Below, piece by piece: positions 25,007-33,184 of a DNA stretch of 34,770 bases. The DNA is from Candidatus Binataceae bacterium. Lineage in GTDB: Bacteria; Desulfobacterota; Binatia; Binatales; Binataceae. Location: NCBI GenBank assembly GCA_015478645.1, contig JADMIL010000034.1, positions 1 through 34,770 on the forward strand, in the 5' to 3' direction. Below the pieces are notes generated by a model. It saw nothing but the letters and a program-made list of their open reading frames with translations. It had not been told where the DNA came from and did no database searches. Position 1 is the first letter of the stretch. Every line of letters begins with the position of its first letter. The position numbers and the translations under genes were made by a program.

Positions 25007-28000
25007 CGGCGGGCGCGGCGATCGGCGCCGCGAGCGCCGCGCCAACGCCTGCGGCGCCCGCCGATGCGCGCGTGCGCGAGCGGATCCGCACCGACCTCGA
25101 CACCACGCTGATTATCGAAGCGGCGGCCGGCACCGGCAAGACCACCGCGCTGGTCAGCCGGATCGTCGCGGTCATCGCGGCCGGCCGCACCACGCTCGAG
25201 CGGATCGTCGCGGTGACCTTTACCGAAAAGGCCGCCGGCGAGCTCAAGCTGCGGCTGCGCGCTGAAATCGAGCGCGCCCGCCAGAGCGCTTCCGATCCGG
25301 CCGCGCGCGCGCGCCTGACCGACTCGCTGCCCCGCCTCGAGCAGGCGCATATCGGCACGATTCATTCGTTTTGCGCCGACCTGCTGCGCGAGCGGCCGAT
25401 CGCAACCGGCGTCGATCCGAGGTTCGAGGTCGCCGCCGAAGAGCTGACCGCGCCGCTGTTCGAGGCGGCCTTCGAGCGCTGGTTCGAGGATGCGCTGGCG
25501 AATCCGGGCGAGGCGCTGCGGCGGATCCTGCGCCGGCGCGATCTGGCCGATCGCGAGGGGCCGCGCCCGCTGCTGATCGCGGCCGCGCGCGAGCTGGTCG
25601 AATGGCGCGATTTCGACGCGCCGTGGCGCCACGAGCCGTTCGATCGCGATCGCGCGATCGACGCGCTGGTCGAGGAGATCGAGGCGCTCGGCGAGCTGGC
25701 CGCCGAGGGCGAGCCGGACGACTGGATGCGCAAGGCGCTCGAGGAGATTCGCCGCCCGATCGGCGAGGCGACGCGCCTGGAGAGCGTGCGCGATCGCGAC
25801 TACGACGCGCTCGAGGACGCGCTGCTGCGGCTGGTGCGCGGCAATCATGGGCGCTGGCGATGGCGCGGGGCGGGGCGCGCCTTCGGCACGCTGGCGCGCG
25901 CCGACGTGATCGCCCGGCGCGACGCGCTCAAGCGCCGCCTCGACGAGTTCCGCGATCTGGCGGGCGCCAACCTGGCGCCGCAACTGCGCGACGAGCTGTG
26001 GCCGGTGGTCGAGTACTATCGCGCGGCCAAGGCCCGCGCCGGGCGGCTGGATTTTCTCGACCTGCTGCTCACCGCGCGCGACCTGGTGCGCGACCAGCCC
26101 GCCGTGCGCGCCGAATTGCAGGATCGCTTCAGCCATATTTTTATCGACGAATTTCAGGACACCGATCCGCTGCAGGCCGAGATCCTGCTGCTGCTGGCGG
26201 CCGACGATCCGATCGCCGGCGACTGGCTCGCCGTGCGCCCGCGGCCGGGCAAGCTGTTTATCGTCGGCGACCCCAAGCAATCGATCTACCGCTTTCGCCG
26301 CGCCGACGTCGCGCTCTACCAGAGCGTCAAGCGCCGGTTGCTGGATCGCGGCGCGGCGCTCGAGCAGATCACCGTGAGCTTCCGCGCGACGCCCGAGATC
26401 CAGGCGCTGGTCAATGCCGCGTTTGCCCCCCTGATGGCCGCCGAATCGCCGACCCAGCCGGCCTACGCCGCGCTCGAAGCCTATCGCGCCGACTACCCGG
26501 CGCAGCCCGCGATCGTCGCGCTGCCGGTGCCCAATCCGTACGGCGACTACGGCCGGATTGTGAAATGGCGGATCGACGATTCACTGCCCGAGGCGATCGC
26601 CGCGTTCGTCAAATGGCTGGTCGGCGAGAGCGGCTGGACGGTCACCGAACGCGAGTCGGCGGGGCGCGAGCCGATGCGGCCGCGGCATATCTGTATCCTG
26701 TTCCGCCGCTTCAACTCCTACGGCCGCGACGTCACGCGCCCCTACGTGCGCGCGCTCGAAGCGCGGCAGGTCGCCCACGTGCTGGTGCGCGGCGGCTCGC
26801 TCCATCGGCGCGAGGAGGCCGAGGCGATCCGCAATGCGCTCGGCGCGATCGAGCGTCCCGACGACGAGCTGGCGGTCTTCGCCACGCTGCACGGTCCGTT
26901 CTTCGCGATCGCCGACGGACCGCTGCTGCAATTTCGCGAGACCGTCGGCACGCTCCATCCGTTTCGTCCGCTGGCCGCCGGCCTGGCGCCCGAGCTCGGT
27001 CCGATCGCGCTCGCGCTGGGCGTGCTGCGCGAGCTGCATCGCGGACGCAATCGCCGCCCGATCGCCGAGACGATCGCGCGCCTGCTCGCCGCCACCCGCG
27101 CCCATGCCGGTGTGGCGATCTGGCCCAACGGCGAACAGGCGCTGGCCAACCTGATGCGCCTGATGGACCTCGCGCGCCGCTACGAATCGCGCGGCGGTGC
27201 GACCTCGCTGCGCGGCTTCGTTGACGAGCTCGAGGCGCGCGCCGAGCGCGAGGAGGCGGGCGAAGCGCCGGTGGTCGAAGAGGGCACCGAAGGCGTGCGC
27301 ATCATGACCGTGCATCGCGCCAAGGGGCTCGAGTTCCCGGTCGTCATCCTGGCCGACCTGACCTGCAACGAGACCGCCGGCGAGGCCCATCGCTTCGTCG
27401 ACCCCGAGCAGCGGCGATGCGCGCAGCGGCTCGGCGGATGCGCCCCGCGCGAGCTGCTCGACCATGCACCCGACGAGCAGCGCCGCGATACCGAGGAGGC
27501 GATCCGCCTGCTCTACGTTGCAACCACCCGCGCGCGCGATCTGATCGTCGCACCGGTGGTCGGGGACGAGCGCCAGGCGGGCTGGCTCGCGCGGCTCGAT
27601 CCGGTGCTCTATCCCGACCCGCGCAACGCGCGCACGCCACTCGAGCGCGGCGCCCCCGGCGGTCCCGCCTTTGCCGCGGAGCTCGCGGGCGATCGCCCGG
27701 CCAACGCGGTCACGCGCAGCGCCGGCGTGACGCCCGGAACGCATCGCCCGGAGGCCGGAGCGCATCGCGTGGTCTGGTGGGATCCGTCGATCCTGACGCT
27801 CGACGTGCGCGAGATGATGGGTCTCAGACAGCGCGCCCTGCTCGAGGCCGACGCGGGCACCGATCGATCGGCGCGCGGCCAGCGCGCTTACGACGCATGG
27901 CGGGCGGAACGCGCGGCGACGATCGCCGCGGCCAGTGCGCCCACCATGCGGGTGACGACGCCGACCGAGCTTGCCGCCTCAGCCAATCCGCCGGCGCTGC

Positions 28001-28551
28001 CCGAGGCGGACGCGATCGAGATCGTCGAAGCCGGGCGCCGGGCCGGGCGCCCGCACGGCGCGGCTTTCGGCACGCTGGTGCATGCTATTTTGTCGCGCGT
28101 CGCGCTTGATGCGGCACCCGGCGCGATCGACGCCGCGGCGGAGTTTTTCGCGCGCACGCTGGGCGCCGCGCACGACGAAAGCCGCGCGGCGGCCAAGGTG
28201 GTGCGCGGCGCGCTCGCTTCACCGCTGATGCGCCGGGCGGCGGCCGCGCCGGCTTTGCGCCGCGAGACGCCGCTAATCCTCACCCTCGCCGACGACGACG
28301 CGGATGGCGCGGACCATGCGGACGCCGCGGCGAATCAGGATCGCGATCGCGGCGCGATTGTCGAAGGCGTCGCCGATCTCGCCTTCATCGAAGAATGCGA
28401 CGGCGTGCGCCGCTGGACCGTGGTCGACTTCAAGACCGATCTTGAGCTGGCCGTGCGCCTGAGCGAATATCGCGTCCAGCTGGCGCTCTATGTGCGCGCG
28501 ATTCATCGCGCCACCGGGATGCCCGCGCACGGTATCCTGCTCTGGCTTTGA
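25003..28551 (+). CDS. addA: AddA-like UvrD-type helicase/exonuclease
   Basis: Superfamily 1 helicase-nuclease of 1182 residues. Walker A is AAAGTGKTTALV (about 40-51), followed by VAVTFTEKAAGELK. Walker B with Q motif is FIDEFQDTDPLQ near 380-391, VGDPKQSIYRFRRAD is near 421-435, TVHRAKGLEFPVVIL near 769-783 and LYVATTRARDL near 837-847. The C-terminal RecB nuclease domain shows GTLVHAIL, VEGVADLAF, VDFKTD (near 1141) and YRVQLALY. With AddB it unwinds and digests DNA ends to a recombination hotspot and prepares them for RecA. GTG start overlaps the addB stop. Confidence 0.93.
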   Translation: MTAGAAIGAASAAPTPAAPADARVRERIRTDLDTTLIIEAAAGTGKTTALVSRIVAVIAAGRTTLERIVAVTFTEKAAGELKLRLRAEIERARQSASDPAARARLTDSLPRLEQAHIGTIHSFCADLLRERPIATGVDPRFEVAAEELTAPLFEAAFERWFEDALANPGEALRRILRRRDLADREGPRPLLIAAARELVEWRDFDAPWRHEPFDRDRAIDALVEEIEALGELAAEGEPDDWMRKALEEIRRPIGEATRLESVRDRDYDALEDALLRLVRGNHGRWRWRGAGRAFGTLARADVIARRDALKRRLDEFRDLAGANLAPQLRDELWPVVEYYRAAKARAGRLDFLDLLLTARDLVRDQPAVRAELQDRFSHIFIDEFQDTDPLQAEILLLLAADDPIAGDWLAVRPRPGKLFIVGDPKQSIYRFRRADVALYQSVKRRLLDRGAALEQITVSFRATPEIQALVNAAFAPLMAAESPTQPAYAALEAYRADYPAQPAIVALPVPNPYGDYGRIVKWRIDDSLPEAIAAFVKWLVGESGWTVTERESAGREPMRPRHICILFRRFNSYGRDVTRPYVRALEARQVAHVLVRGGSLHRREEAEAIRNALGAIERPDDELAVFATLHGPFFAIADGPLLQFRETVGTLHPFRPLAAGLAPELGPIALALGVLRELHRGRNRRPIAETIARLLAATRAHAGVAIWPNGEQALANLMRLMDLARRYESRGGATSLRGFVDELEARAEREEAGEAPVVEEGTEGVRIMTVHRAKGLEFPVVILADLTCNETAGEAHRFVDPEQRRCAQRLGGCAPRELLDHAPDEQRRDTEEAIRLLYVATTRARDLIVAPVVGDERQAGWLARLDPVLYPDPRNARTPLERGAPGGPAFAAELAGDRPANAVTRSAGVTPGTHRPEAGAHRVVWWDPSILTLDVREMMGLRQRALLEADAGTDRSARGQRAYDAWRAERAATIAAASAPTMRVTTPTELAASANPPALPEADAIEIVEAGRRAGRPHGAAFGTLVHAILSRVALDAAPGAIDAAAEFFARTLGAAHDESRAAAKVVRGALASPLMRRAAAAPALRRETPLILTLADDDADGADHADAAANQDRDRGAIVEGVADLAFIEECDGVRRWTVVDFKTDLELAVRLSEYRVQLALYVRAIHRATGMPAHGILLWL

Positions 28552-28665
28552 ATAACCGGTGCGCGATCGGCGCGCGGGCGGCGTCGACCGGCGCGGCCCG
28601 GGCGGCTACAATTTTGCCTGCGAGCGGCGGCCGACTGTGACGGCGCCTCGCCGGAGGCTGGCGGT

Positions 28666-29601
28666 TTGGTCGTCAATAATACCCTGCTGGTGATCGGCTA
28701 CGGCTCGCTGCTGAGCGGCTACGGGATGCTCGCGGAACGGCGCGGTGGCGGCAGCCGCCTGGTGGCGCGCGACGCCTTTCCGGTGCGCCTGCGCAACGTA
28801 CGCCGCGGTCTCGCCAAACCGTCGAGCCACGGCCATTACCTGGCGATGGATCTCGAGCCGATCGATCCGGCGCGGCCGATTGCGGCGCGCGCCCAGGCCG
28901 GCGGCGGCCACGGTCACGACGATCGCGGTGACGATGGCGGCGAGATCGGCGGCCTGGGCCTGGTGTTCGATCGCCACTGGGCGCCGTTGATCGCGCGGCG
29001 CGAAGAATACAACGAGCACAAATTCGTCGAGCTAATCGATCACGCCGATCGCGCCAAGCTACCGCTCGGCGAATTTCTGCTCGGCCTGGCCGAACGTGCG
29101 CAATGGAACCTGCTGGGCTATCGCGCGGCGCTATGCGATCTGGTCGGCTACACTTCCGACGGCTACATCTTCCATCCGCTTCCGCTCGACGACGGCCGCG
29201 TCGCGGTCGCCGCGATCGGCTCGGGCTTCGACGGCAGTGGCCACGCCGCCGTGCGCTCCAAGCGCACCGAATACGGGATGGACCGGCTGCTCACGCTCGC
29301 CGAGGCGCTGCGCATCGACACCTTCGATCTCGATCGCGAAGGCCAGGTCGGCTACTTCGTCGAATGCCTGCTCGGCGGCTATCACGGGCTGGAGATCGGC
29401 GACCTGGCGCGCGGTCTCGACGGCGAGCTTGAGCGCGCGCTCAGGCCGCGCTTCGATCTGATCGCGCCGGGCGAGCGCGCGCGCTTTTTGAGCGCGACCT
29501 CGCTCGACGAGCCGCGTTACCAAGGTGCCTTCGGCGCGGCGCCACATCCTGCGCTGGCACCCTTTCTCTCGACCCGGCCGGGTAGTAATGATGGACCGTG
29601 A
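28666..29601 (+). CDS. GGCT-like fold protein of unknown function
   Basis: Protein of 311 residues beginning NNTLLVIGYGSLLSGYGM, which resembles the YGS substrate-binding start of gamma-glutamylcyclotransferase-like proteins. The rest does not clearly match: an His/Gly/Asp-rich insert (about 80-100), EEYNEHKFVELIDHAD, and a long acidic-basic C-terminal half with GYFVECLLGGYHGLEIGDLARG. Activity is therefore uncertain. TTG 28666 is used because GGAGG at 28653-28657 is well spaced for it. The stop overlaps the start of the PTPS-family gene (GTGA), which suggests a linked role. Confidence 0.65.
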   Translation: MVVNNTLLVIGYGSLLSGYGMLAERRGGGSRLVARDAFPVRLRNVRRGLAKPSSHGHYLAMDLEPIDPARPIAARAQAGGGHGHDDRGDDGGEIGGLGLVFDRHWAPLIARREEYNEHKFVELIDHADRAKLPLGEFLLGLAERAQWNLLGYRAALCDLVGYTSDGYIFHPLPLDDGRVAVAAIGSGFDGSGHAAVRSKRTEYGMDRLLTLAEALRIDTFDLDREGQVGYFVECLLGGYHGLEIGDLARGLDGELERALRPRFDLIAPGERARFLSATSLDEPRYQGAFGAAPHPALAPFLSTRPGSNDGP

Positions 29602-30098
29602 AGCCGCGATTCTCGATTCATGTTACCAAGGAGAATCTGAAATTCTCCGCCGCCCACTTCATCGCCTACCCGGGCTTCCGCGAGCCGCTGCACGGGCATA
29701 ACTACCAGGTCGGCGTGCGTGTCGCCGGACGGCTGGCCGCGACTGGCTACGTGCTCGACTTCGGCCTGATCAAGCGCCTGACCAAGGCGCTCGCCGATCG
29801 GCTCGACGAACGCACCATCCTGCCGGCCAACAGCGATTGCCTGACGATCGCTACCGAAGGCGGGCAGGTGCGCGTGGCTTACGAGCATGATCGTTTTTCG
29901 TTTCCGGCGGCCGACGTGGTGCTGCTGCCGATCGCGCATAGCTCGGCCGAGGAACTGGCGCGCTATCTATGGTGCGAGCTGCGCGACGCGCTGGCGGCGC
30001 AAGGCGCGCTGGTGCATATCGAATCGATCGAGATTTCGGTCGCCGAGGGTCCCGGCCAGGCGGCGCTCTATCGGGAAGAGATTCCTGACGCAAGGTAG
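29598..30098 (+). CDS. 6-pyruvoyltetrahydropterin synthase family, PTPS-III-like
   Basis: Protein of 166 residues with the PTPS/QueD zinc site: H20 in FSAAHFI and H32, H34 in LHGHNY. QueD and classical PTPS have a catalytic Cys before HGH; here there is none, and Glu29 gives ExxHGH, the pattern of PTPS-III, which can replace dihydroneopterin aldolase (FolB) in folate synthesis. The later AHSSAEELARYLW and SVAEGPGQAALY are standard family features. GTG start overlaps the upstream stop. A sub-function other than folate remains possible. Confidence 0.85.
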   Translation: MKPRFSIHVTKENLKFSAAHFIAYPGFREPLHGHNYQVGVRVAGRLAATGYVLDFGLIKRLTKALADRLDERTILPANSDCLTIATEGGQVRVAYEHDRFSFPAADVVLLPIAHSSAEELARYLWCELRDALAAQGALVHIESIEISVAEGPGQAALYREEIPDAR

Positions 30099-30205
30099 GC
30101 GATTGATCTATTCTTTGCTCGAATTATCTTTGACGAGTGGATGGAAGCAAAAGCGATCGGCGCCGTGCGGCGTCCCAGAGCTGGACAGCATGAAGTTTCG
30201 CTTGT

Positions 30206-30220
30206 TTCCCACTGTGGGAA
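30206..30220. promoter_or_regulatory. 15-base perfect palindrome, probable operator
   Basis: TTCCCAC-T-GTGGGAA is a perfect palindrome about 90 bases before the sigma-54 activator gene and 108 bases after the PTPS-family gene. Its size and position fit an operator for a dimeric regulator controlling the activator/response-regulator pair. No regulator for it is obvious. Confidence 0.5.
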
Positions 30221-30257
30221 TATGACAATAATACGGCTCTTTCCTGGACCGTCTAAA

Positions 30258-30276
30258 GCGCGCTGTGCTAGCGCGC
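30258..30276. promoter_or_regulatory. Perfect 7-bp stem-loop before the sigma-54 activator
   Basis: GCGCGCT and AGCGCGC enclose a GTGCT loop. It lies in the leader about 32 bases before the start codon. No T run follows, so it is not a normal terminator; a 5' mRNA structure or protein site is possible. Confidence 0.4.
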
Positions 30277-30308
30277 AAATCGCCCGTGCGATGGGGGAGT
30301 CCTGACCG

Positions 30309-31346
30309 GTGTCATCCGAGCCTAAACTTGCGGACGCGGCGTATCGCTCGCTCGCTGAGCGCGCGCTGATCGGCGACCATCCCACGATCGTAAAATTGCG
30401 CGCGCTGGTCGATCGCGTCGCGGTGACCGACGCGACCGTGCTGATCACCGGCGAGAGCGGCAGCGGCAAGGAGGTGGTCGCCGGCGCGATCCATGCGTTG
30501 TCGGCCCGCGCCAAGCGCGCCTTTGTGCCGGTCAACTGCGCCGCAATCCCGCACGAGCTACTCGAATCCGAGATGTTCGGGCATGAGCGCGGCGCCTTTA
30601 CCGGCGCGGCAGCGCCGCGGCACGGACTGTTCAGCACGGCCGACGGCGGGACCATCTTCCTCGACGAAATCGGCGAGATGCCGGCGCAGTTGCAGGCCAA
30701 GCTGCTGCGCGTGCTCGAGGACGGTATCGTGCGTCCGGTCGGCTCGGACCGCGCCTCGCGGGTCGACGCGCGGGTGATCGCGGCCAGCAATAACGACCTG
30801 GTCGCAGCGGTCAAAAAAGGCGTCTTCCGCGAGGATCTGTTCTATCGCCTGCAGGTCGTACCGATTATCATTCCGCCGCTGCGCGAGCGGCGCTCCGACA
30901 TCCCGCTGCTAGTGGAATATTTTCTCGACCGGATGCGCCAGCGGATGCCGGGGCGCGAATGGAGCGTGTCGCGCGAGGCGATGGTCAATCTGTGGTCGTA
31001 CGACTGGCCGGGCAACGTGCGCGAACTCGAGAACATGGTCGAGCGGCTGGTCATCCTGTGCGAGGACTCCGTCATCGACGTCGACGTGCTACCCGCGAAT
31101 CTGACCGCCAGCACGCGCATGGCCGAAACCCGCATCCCGGCCACGCTCGACGACAAGGGCGTCAATCTCAATCTGCTGGTGCGCGAACTCGAGGGCCGCA
31201 TGATCAATGAGGCGCTCAAGCACACCGGCGGCAACAAGCAGGCGGCCGCGCGCCTGCTCGGACTCAAACGGACAACATTTTCCGCCAAGCTGCGCCGCTG
31301 CGGCGTGATCGCGCCCACGGGTCCCAACGACCGGGACGATTCCTGA
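30309..31346 (+). CDS. Sigma-54-dependent transcriptional activator, no receiver
   Basis: Bacterial enhancer-binding protein of 345 residues. Walker A is GESGSGKE at 48-55, the sigma-54 contact loop GAFTGA is at 95-100, Walker B is FLDE at 117-120, and a Fis-type HTH (GGNKQAAARLLGLKRTTFSAKL) lies at the C-terminus. All parts needed to drive RNA polymerase-sigma54 are present. The N-terminal regulatory domain is missing (about 20 residues before the AAA+ core), so activity must be controlled by level or by a partner. GTG start with GGGGGAG upstream. A response regulator follows 28 bases later in the same direction. Confidence 0.93.
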   Translation: MSSEPKLADAAYRSLAERALIGDHPTIVKLRALVDRVAVTDATVLITGESGSGKEVVAGAIHALSARAKRAFVPVNCAAIPHELLESEMFGHERGAFTGAAAPRHGLFSTADGGTIFLDEIGEMPAQLQAKLLRVLEDGIVRPVGSDRASRVDARVIAASNNDLVAAVKKGVFREDLFYRLQVVPIIIPPLRERRSDIPLLVEYFLDRMRQRMPGREWSVSREAMVNLWSYDWPGNVRELENMVERLVILCEDSVIDVDVLPANLTASTRMAETRIPATLDDKGVNLNLLVRELEGRMINEALKHTGGNKQAAARLLGLKRTTFSAKLRRCGVIAPTGPNDRDDS

Positions 31347-31374
31347 CGCGCGAGGCGATGGTCAAGAGGACAAT

Positions 31375-31827
31375 ATGGATTCATCGAACAGGGTGCCGCA
31401 GGTGATGGTCGTGGACGACGATCCCGACACCGTCTCGATCCTCGCGCGCCATCTGCAACGCGAAGGATTTGCCGCGATCGAGGCGATTTCGGGCGCCGAA
31501 TGCCTGCGCATCGTGCATGAGCATCAGGTCGACGTGATCCTGCTCGATCTGATGATGCCCGACATGGACGGCTTCCAGGTCTGCCGCGCGCTCAAACAGG
31601 ATCCCCACACCGCCGACATCCCGGTGATCATGATCACCGCGCGCGACGATCTCGACGCCCGCGCCGAAGGCATGCGCCTGGGAGTCAGCGATTTCCTGGC
31701 CAAGCCGGTCTTCCGCCGCCAACTCGCCAACCGGATCCGCGCCCAGCTCGACATGCTCGACGCCGGCCGCATCACCGAGGCGGCGCTGAGCAACCTCGCG
31801 CATCAACAGAACGGCGGCAAGAAGTAG
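31375..31827 (+). CDS. Stand-alone response regulator (CheY-like plus short tail)
   Basis: Protein of 150 residues with a single receiver domain: acidic pocket D14-D15, phosphorylated D58 in LLDLMMPDMDG, T88 and K110 (LAKPV). After the domain, about 30 residues form a helical tail with no DNA-binding motif. It probably works by protein contact; the adjacent sigma-54 activator, which has no receiver of its own, is the natural partner. No histidine kinase is in the window. Start ATG 31375 has AGAGGAC upstream. Confidence 0.9.
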   Translation: MDSSNRVPQVMVVDDDPDTVSILARHLQREGFAAIEAISGAECLRIVHEHQVDVILLDLMMPDMDGFQVCRALKQDPHTADIPVIMITARDDLDARAEGMRLGVSDFLAKPVFRRQLANRIRAQLDMLDAGRITEAALSNLAHQQNGGKK

Positions 31828-31858
31828 CCATCCGCCGCGCACGCCTGGCGCGGTACGT

Positions 31859-32044
31859 CTAGACCTTGAGCTTGAGCGCTCCCGACGGGCAGGCGGCGAC
31901 CGCCGCACTGACCTGGGCCGCACTCGCCGCGGCCGGATCGATCACGAACTTGCCGTTCTCGACCTTGAAGACCTGCGGCAGAGTCTTCACACATTTCGCC
32001 GAATGGATACAAACATCCTTATCCCACGTCACCTGTAGAGCCAT
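31859..32044 (-). CDS. Small three-cysteine ferredoxin
   Basis: Protein of 61 residues with C12 and C18 (CIHSAKC) and C52 in ACPSGAL. This is the pattern of short single-cluster ferredoxins (Fer4_19-like or cytochrome P450-linked types) that bind a 3Fe-4S or unusual 4Fe-4S cluster; the His in CIHSAKC could be relevant. The role is electron transfer in the cytoplasm, with partner unknown and no P450 nearby. The frame is open to 32914, but that extension overlaps genes on the plus strand and is spurious. ATG 32044 begins the conserved fold. Convergent with the response regulator gene. Confidence 0.82.
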   Translation of the reverse strand: MALQVTWDKDVCIHSAKCVKTLPQVFKVENGKFVIDPAAASAAQVSAAVAACPSGALKLKV

Positions 32045-32275
32045 CGTCTGAATCCCTCCGTCATCCGCATCGATCGATCGCCAAAGTCGCGCGTCAGTGA
32101 AATTCCCGCGCCCGATGAAGCGACGCGCACGGCCGACGCTCGCCAGCCTACAACATCGCATGCGCGGCTGCCCAGCGCCCGCGTGCTCGCCGGCCGTTGC
32201 CGTAATCCGCCGCGTCTGATTGACTTGGAATGGCACGCGCGCACGGCGCGATTCATTGCGAAGGAGGATTGCGTG

Positions 32276-32632
32276 ATGGACGGAGAGGCCACCCGGCCGC
32301 AGAGCAGGCCGATCGCGGCTCTGACCTATCTGCTGGGCTTCGTTACCGGAGTCATCTTTCTCTACCTCGAGCCCTACGACAAGGACGACTTCGTGCGCTT
32401 CCATGCGCGCCAGTCGATCATCTTTTCGATCGCCTGGTTCGTGGTCAACGTAATCCTGGGCGTGTTCATCGCGATCCTGCCGGGCGGGTTGAGCCGCGTG
32501 CTCGCGACGATCGAGGGACTGCTCAACTTCGCCTTCGCGATCTTCTGGGTCTTCCTGATGTACAAGGCGTACAGCGGCGAGAAATACCGGATCCCGGAGT
32601 TGGCCGACTGGGCCGACAGCATGGGCTTCTAG
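32276..32632 (+). CDS. DUF4870/Tic20-like small membrane protein
   Basis: Protein of 118 residues with about three membrane segments: IAALTYLLGFVTGVIFLYL, SIIFSIAWFVVNVILGVFIAI and FAFAIFWVFLMYKAY. The motif FVRFHARQSIIF between the first two is the signature of DUF4870-type proteins, whose function is unknown. ATG 32276 is chosen for AAGGAGGA at 32261-32268; the frame also opens upstream to 32183. It shares a 231-base divergent region with the ferredoxin gene. Confidence 0.85.
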   Translation: MDGEATRPQSRPIAALTYLLGFVTGVIFLYLEPYDKDDFVRFHARQSIIFSIAWFVVNVILGVFIAILPGGLSRVLATIEGLLNFAFAIFWVFLMYKAYSGEKYRIPELADWADSMGF

Positions 32633-32643
32633 CGCGCCGCCGA

Positions 32644-32690
32644 ACCGCGCGACGCATGTGACCGCGCGACGCGTGCGACCGCGCGAACGC
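32644..32690. repeat. 17-base tandem repeat, about 2.8 units
   Basis: Units start at 32644, 32661 and 32678, each beginning ACCGCGCGA; the first two are full length and differ at three positions. It fills most of the gap between the DUF4870-like gene and the convergent gene at 32692-33159. No role is evident. Confidence 0.7.
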
Positions 32691-32691
32691 T

Positions 32692-33159
32692 TCAGCCCAC
32701 TTCCAGGCTCTCGACCCGCACGCCGGCCGCGTCGAACGCGATCACCATCTGGCATTGCGCCGTCTTGATCGTAAGCGCATAGGTGCCCGGCGCGCGCGCA
32801 ATCGCCGTTACATTTTCGATCGGCTGGCCGGCTAGCGACTTGAGCGCGCCGTTGAGCGCCGCGAGCGAATCCGCGATCGCCCGCCCGCGCGGCGTCCGCT
32901 GATAGAGCGACCATAGCGCCAGCGCCGCGCCCGGCCCGAACGACGCGCGCACGCGCCCGCTGCTCAGCGCCATTTCGGCCAGCGCGCCGAGCCGCTCGGT
33001 CATCTCGGGTGGAACTTCAAGGTTGGCGACCGCAATGCGCATCGCCAGGTACGGCGCGCGCGCGGCGGGGTCGGCGACGGCCGCGAGAAAGGCGTCGATT
33101 TGCGGAATGATTACGTCGCGCTGCAACGCGTCGAGCTGGAGCGCCTGTTCGTCGTCCAT
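32692..33159 (-). CDS. Conserved-looking protein of unknown function
   Basis: Soluble protein of 155 residues, without signal or membrane segment. The first 110 residues are predicted helical (DEQALQLDALQRDVIIPQIDAFLAAV, then PPEMTERLGALAEMALSS). The last 45 alternate like a beta sheet (GTYALTIKTAQCQMVIAFDAAGVRVESLEV). I do not recognise a family. Codon use matches its neighbours, so it is likely real. It lies 25 bases downstream of cysH on the same strand and may be co-transcribed with the sulfur genes. Confidence 0.65.
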   Translation of the reverse strand: MDDEQALQLDALQRDVIIPQIDAFLAAVADPAARAPYLAMRIAVANLEVPPEMTERLGALAEMALSSGRVRASFGPGAALALWSLYQRTPRGRAIADSLAALNGALKSLAGQPIENVTAIARAPGTYALTIKTAQCQMVIAFDAAGVRVESLEVG

Positions 33160-33184
33160 CGGCGAATCACGCGGCGCCGGCCGG

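Noticed and set aside
22478..25045. Open frame of 855 codons on the minus strand opposite addB
   Set aside because: It is the antisense of a clear nuclease gene, is rich in Arg/Gln/Ala/Gly without domains, and arises from extreme GC-ending codon use. Similar long shadows over addA (24913-26280, 25371-27224, 26581-27765) were dropped for the same reason.
32045..32914. Upstream extension of the ferredoxin frame
   Set aside because: It overlaps the DUF4870-like gene on the other strand and has no ribosome binding site at the far start; ATG 32044 starts the fold.
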